DNA of 64,000 bases from Ptiloglossa arizonensis (lineage: Eukaryota; Arthropoda; Insecta; Hymenoptera; Colletidae), in contig NC_135048.1 in assembly GCF_051014685.1 (NCBI RefSeq), forward strand, positions 25,438,543 through 25,502,542, in the 5' to 3' direction. Under the pieces are notes generated by a model. That model was not told where the DNA came from, made no database searches, and saw nothing but the letters and a program-made list of their open reading frames with translations. The translations under genes and the position numbers were made by a program. Below, piece by piece: positions 61,169 through 64,000 of the stretch (position 1 is its first letter; the number at the start of each line of letters is the position of its first letter).

Positions 61169-61298
61169 TTGGGTTGTTCGGAAGGTCATTTCGTTTTCCA
61201 AAATGGAGAATATACAATTTAATAAAACGTTTATACACTCTGAAAAAATTATGTTTCATTTTCACAAAAAAAATCAAATGACTTTCCGAACAACCTAA
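61169..61298 (+). mobile_element. Mariner-type MITE, copy 5 (best preserved)
   Basis: 130 bp bounded by TA on both sides. Left end TTGGGTTGTTCGGAAGGTCA; right end, read inwards, TTAGGTTGTTCGGAAAGTCA. These are the best-matching inverted ends of the five copies. No coding capacity. Confidence 0.9.
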
Positions 61299-62244
61299 TA
61301 TTTCCCACAAGAATCTAGAAGACCTTCAAATTTGATGAAGGTCAATTTTACCTTTAGGACAAAAAGATAATTTTCCACTTTTTTTCATCTCGTTAAAAAC
61401 AAAGAAGACACCAAGCTCAAAGTAAACGTAACACTGTACACTGTACAAATTACTATAATTGTGATAACTTTATCGGTGAAATGTGCACACAGATGACGAT
61501 CGAAAACAATTGTATCTTTACTAATGTTGCATTCCTTTTATCAGAATCTTCGATTGATTTCACATCCACTCGTGTCTTTTCGTATTAATTGCACACTACT
61601 TTCGATCGCGAACCAGTGTACGTAGTATGGAATGGTCATTCGTATCCTGTCCAGCTCGATGCTTTCTTTTTCATAAATAACCAATTGTTACTAGCCGATT
61701 TAATACATGGACCGTCTAGCCGATTCCGTATAAATTTCCCAAAGGGACAGCACGGGTACTTTCATAATTTATTTCGTTTCCACGAGCGTAACCACGTGGT
61801 CCGAGTCCGCGTCGAAAAATCGCAATTGAAATCGTCGTTCATAATCTTCAACGTGTACGTTAATAAACGCACGTAAATGCTTTCATTTCATTCACCGAAA
61901 CGTAGCGTTTGTTTATCAGAACGTAAGAACGACTTCCGTCGGTGTACACGTCCCGTTTCTCAGTGATAATCTCGTATCGTATATTATTTTTTTTACGAAC
62001 GTAGCGCGATATCATCGTCGTTAATCTTTATCGTTCTTCCGTCTCGTTTCTTATCGCTCGAAGAAAATCCTCCAATTTATAAATCACCGTACGACCACGT
62101 TATCGTGACTTAATATAACGATCGATCTTCGAACCTGCGCGCGGGAGCAGGGATCTGTGAAGTGACTCTCAGAGAACGGACCACGTGGAGGGAGAAGCTG
62201 GTGTGGGTCATTTCTGACCCACGCCGAAATCACACCTGAGTTGA

Positions 62245-62620
62245 TTCCAAAGTGTTATCTTTTCCTTGTATTTTATGAATAGAAGTAACATGGATTCCAA
62301 AGTGTCACTTTTTCCTTGTATTTTACGAATAGATTTATTCTTGAGAAAAAAATACAGGTTTATTATAAAGAATGTTCAAATTGTTATAAAAGAAACAAAT
62401 ATATTCCAAAGTGTAATTTTTTCCTTGCATTTTATGAATAGAAGTAATAAGGATTCCAAAGTGTCATTTTTTCCTTGTATTTTACGAATAGATTTCTTCT
62501 AGAGAAAAAAATACAGGTTTATTATAAAGAATGTATAAATTGTTGTAAAAGAAAAAAACAAAAATAGGTTTATTGCAGAGAAAAGAAAAACCTTGCGTAT
62601 TTAGAAAATGAATAATATTT
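62245..62620. repeat. Dispersed repeat, copies 2 and 3 in tandem
   Basis: Two units, at about 62245 and 62400, of the sequence at 60935-61110. Each reads GATTCCAAAGTGTYA, TTTTTCCTTGTATTTTACGA and ACAGGTTTATTATAAAGAAT. Confidence 0.88.
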
Positions 62621-63114
62621 GTTAATTCTCTGCACAATTTCCGCACAAAGTTATCGTTACTCGAATGCTCGAACGTTCTAAACGTACGGGAAGGTGTCTT
62701 GAAATACTTCGACCGTTCTGTTAAATGTCTGAAAGACGAGTAACGTAAGTTAACGTCTGTCGAACGATGATCATAAATTACCTTCAGTCGAACTCGAGTC
62801 TCGAGTGACACTGATGTGCCGTCAAGTGTTCTCGATACTAGTTTCAATCGTCGTTAAGCGTGGGTCTCGAGTGACCCACGCGCGTCCTGCAACTTTCAAA
62901 GCGACGTTAAATTTGAAATCGGAACTGAACTACGGTAAAAAATAAACGATTTCTTCGCGACAAGCCCGACTCGTCGATTTCCAACTACTGGGAATTTAAA
63001 TTTAATTTCACCTCCCTTCGCTACGTACTATTTATTTATTAGGTTGAATGGGAGCGGTGCATCCAATGTTGGCACCAATGTGACTAATTAGTCGGAACGA
63101 AAATTAGCTGCAAA

Positions 63115-63740
63115 TAGAATAACGCGATATTTTCGCCGACTTTGGGCGTGTTTCGCTCGAATTTTCAGTTAAGTTTCTCTTTTTCGCCTCGCCCCGTTTG
63201 AAACGTGTCGGTAAAAAGTTTCGCGTCCAACTTTCGCGACTATCCCGCTACTCGGCAAAAATATTCACCGAATAAATTTGTTAGGACGCTAATCCGTTGC
63301 GGTCGAAGCCGGAGATATAATTTTCGCGGTGGAGTTTTCCAGGGCAATGTTAGAAATTAGATTGTACCGCTCGTATCGAATTCGGGGAAACGAAGAAGGG
63401 TGGCCGAAAGCTACGGTGAACCTTTCGACTGTCGAGACCTGATTATATCACTTCGTACAAATGTTTGTTTATCAATTCTCCCGTTGGCAATTTCCACCGA
63501 AAGTTAATTGACCGACCCGCCACTTTCGACGACTTTAAGCGCGTCCCGTCAGAATTTTACGCTTTTTTAGTTCCCGTTTCTTCGTCCCCCATCACCGCCA
63601 CCGCCGCCACCGCCCCCTGAGTAATGTAGACTTTCGACCCTCGTAGCTGAATTAAAACTATTCCCCGAGTAAATTCGTTCGGGACGTCCAATCCTTTGCA
63701 GCTTGAACGGTCAGAATTCACCGTGGAAATATAGACCCCC
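63115..63740. repeat. Diverged direct duplication (about 410 bp period)
   Basis: Blocks in 63135-63350 (CGCCGACTTTGGGCGTGT, ATTCACCGAATAAATTTGTT, CTAATCCGTTGCGGTCG) recur in modified form at 63530-63735 (CGACGACTTTAAGCGCGT, TTCCCCGAGTAAATTCGTTC, CCAATCCTTTGCAGCTTG). Confidence 0.6.
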
Positions 63741-64000
63741 CCTCCCCACCCACCCTCCTCCCGTAACGAGATTAAAAGTATACTTTTAATAGAGCCACGG
63801 TTTATAATTCGTTTTTTAATAAAGGAAACTACGAACTTCTTAATAGACCGGTATTCTTTCAGCTCGAACCGGTGGATGAAATAGTTATTTACTTAAATTG
63901 ATTTTGCTCCACGGACAGGGTATGGATACACGTTTCGCGGAATTGTAGGTGGCGCCACTGCGGATATCTATAATTGTGAGTTAATTGATGTAAGTTTTGT

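Larger units (their letters stand above)
59110..64000 (+). other. Intron 3 (5' part) of the SLC44A1-like gene, no further exon recognised
   Basis: Starts with GTAAGC and runs to the end of the window. It contains a short 19 bp minisatellite (59122-59187), a mariner-type MITE (61169-61298), three copies of a short repeat (60935-61110, 62245-62395, 62400-62620) and a diverged duplication near the end. The open frame at 61589-61876 (95 codons, no low complexity) is unidentified. Confidence 0.6.

Noticed and set aside
59110..64000. Search for exon 4 of the choline transporter
   Set aside because: No acceptor followed by a phase-compatible, SLC44-like continuation was recognised; the exon is presumed outside the window.

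Overview
The window looks like insect nuclear DNA, and aculeate Hymenoptera (a bee-like genome) is my best guess. The base composition is AT-rich but keeps many CG dinucleotides, introns are long, there are TA-flanked mariner-type and TTAA-flanked piggyBac-type short elements, and the one recognisable gene is an animal SLC44 choline transporter. The order is inferred from general sequence character; no marker in the window fixes it.

The only protein-coding gene I can support is the 5' part of a choline transporter-like 1 gene (SLC44A1/CTL1 class) on the + strand. Exon 1 carries the start codon at 49288. A 9.4 kb first intron follows (49339-58722), then exon 2 (58723-58836), a 124 bp intron, and exon 3 (58961-59109). 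All visible splice sites are GT-AG. The remaining exons lie beyond the window. A CG-rich promoter-like stretch (about 48500-49287) precedes exon 1.

From 1 to about 48 kb I find no host gene. This part is a mosaic of single-copy DNA and more than a dozen unrelated local tandem arrays: units of 199 bp (1129-2690), 110/90 bp (3820-5160), 319 bp (5800-7560), about 260-325 bp (8328-9745), 162 bp (12591-13075), about 270-285 bp (15290-16905), 191 bp (18595-20160), 35 bp (21120-22330), about 200 bp (23950-24860), about 160 bp (27900-28800), 119 bp (33222-33560), about 260-300 bp (41470-42885), 134 bp (43178-43520), about 135 bp (44515-45190) and about 155 bp (47050-48030). More arrays sit in intron 1 of the transporter gene.

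Mobile elements are mostly short or dead. There are five copies of a 130-150 bp mariner-type MITE with TA target duplications, and three copies of a TTAA-flanked piggyBac-type MITE, two of them inside a satellite array that also preserves empty sites. A decayed mariner transposase (36.6-38.6 kb) has a triplicated 5' end. A 1.07 kb near-identical repeat pair (10.92 and 38.93 kb) has LTR-like signals.

Intron 1 holds repeated units of about 100 bp whose ends carry the extended nuclear-receptor half-site TCAAGGTCA, two paralogous compound microsatellites (GATA-CT-CA), a C-rich 57 bp array, and a third piggyBac-type MITE. No RNA gene, CRISPR array or prokaryotic feature was seen.
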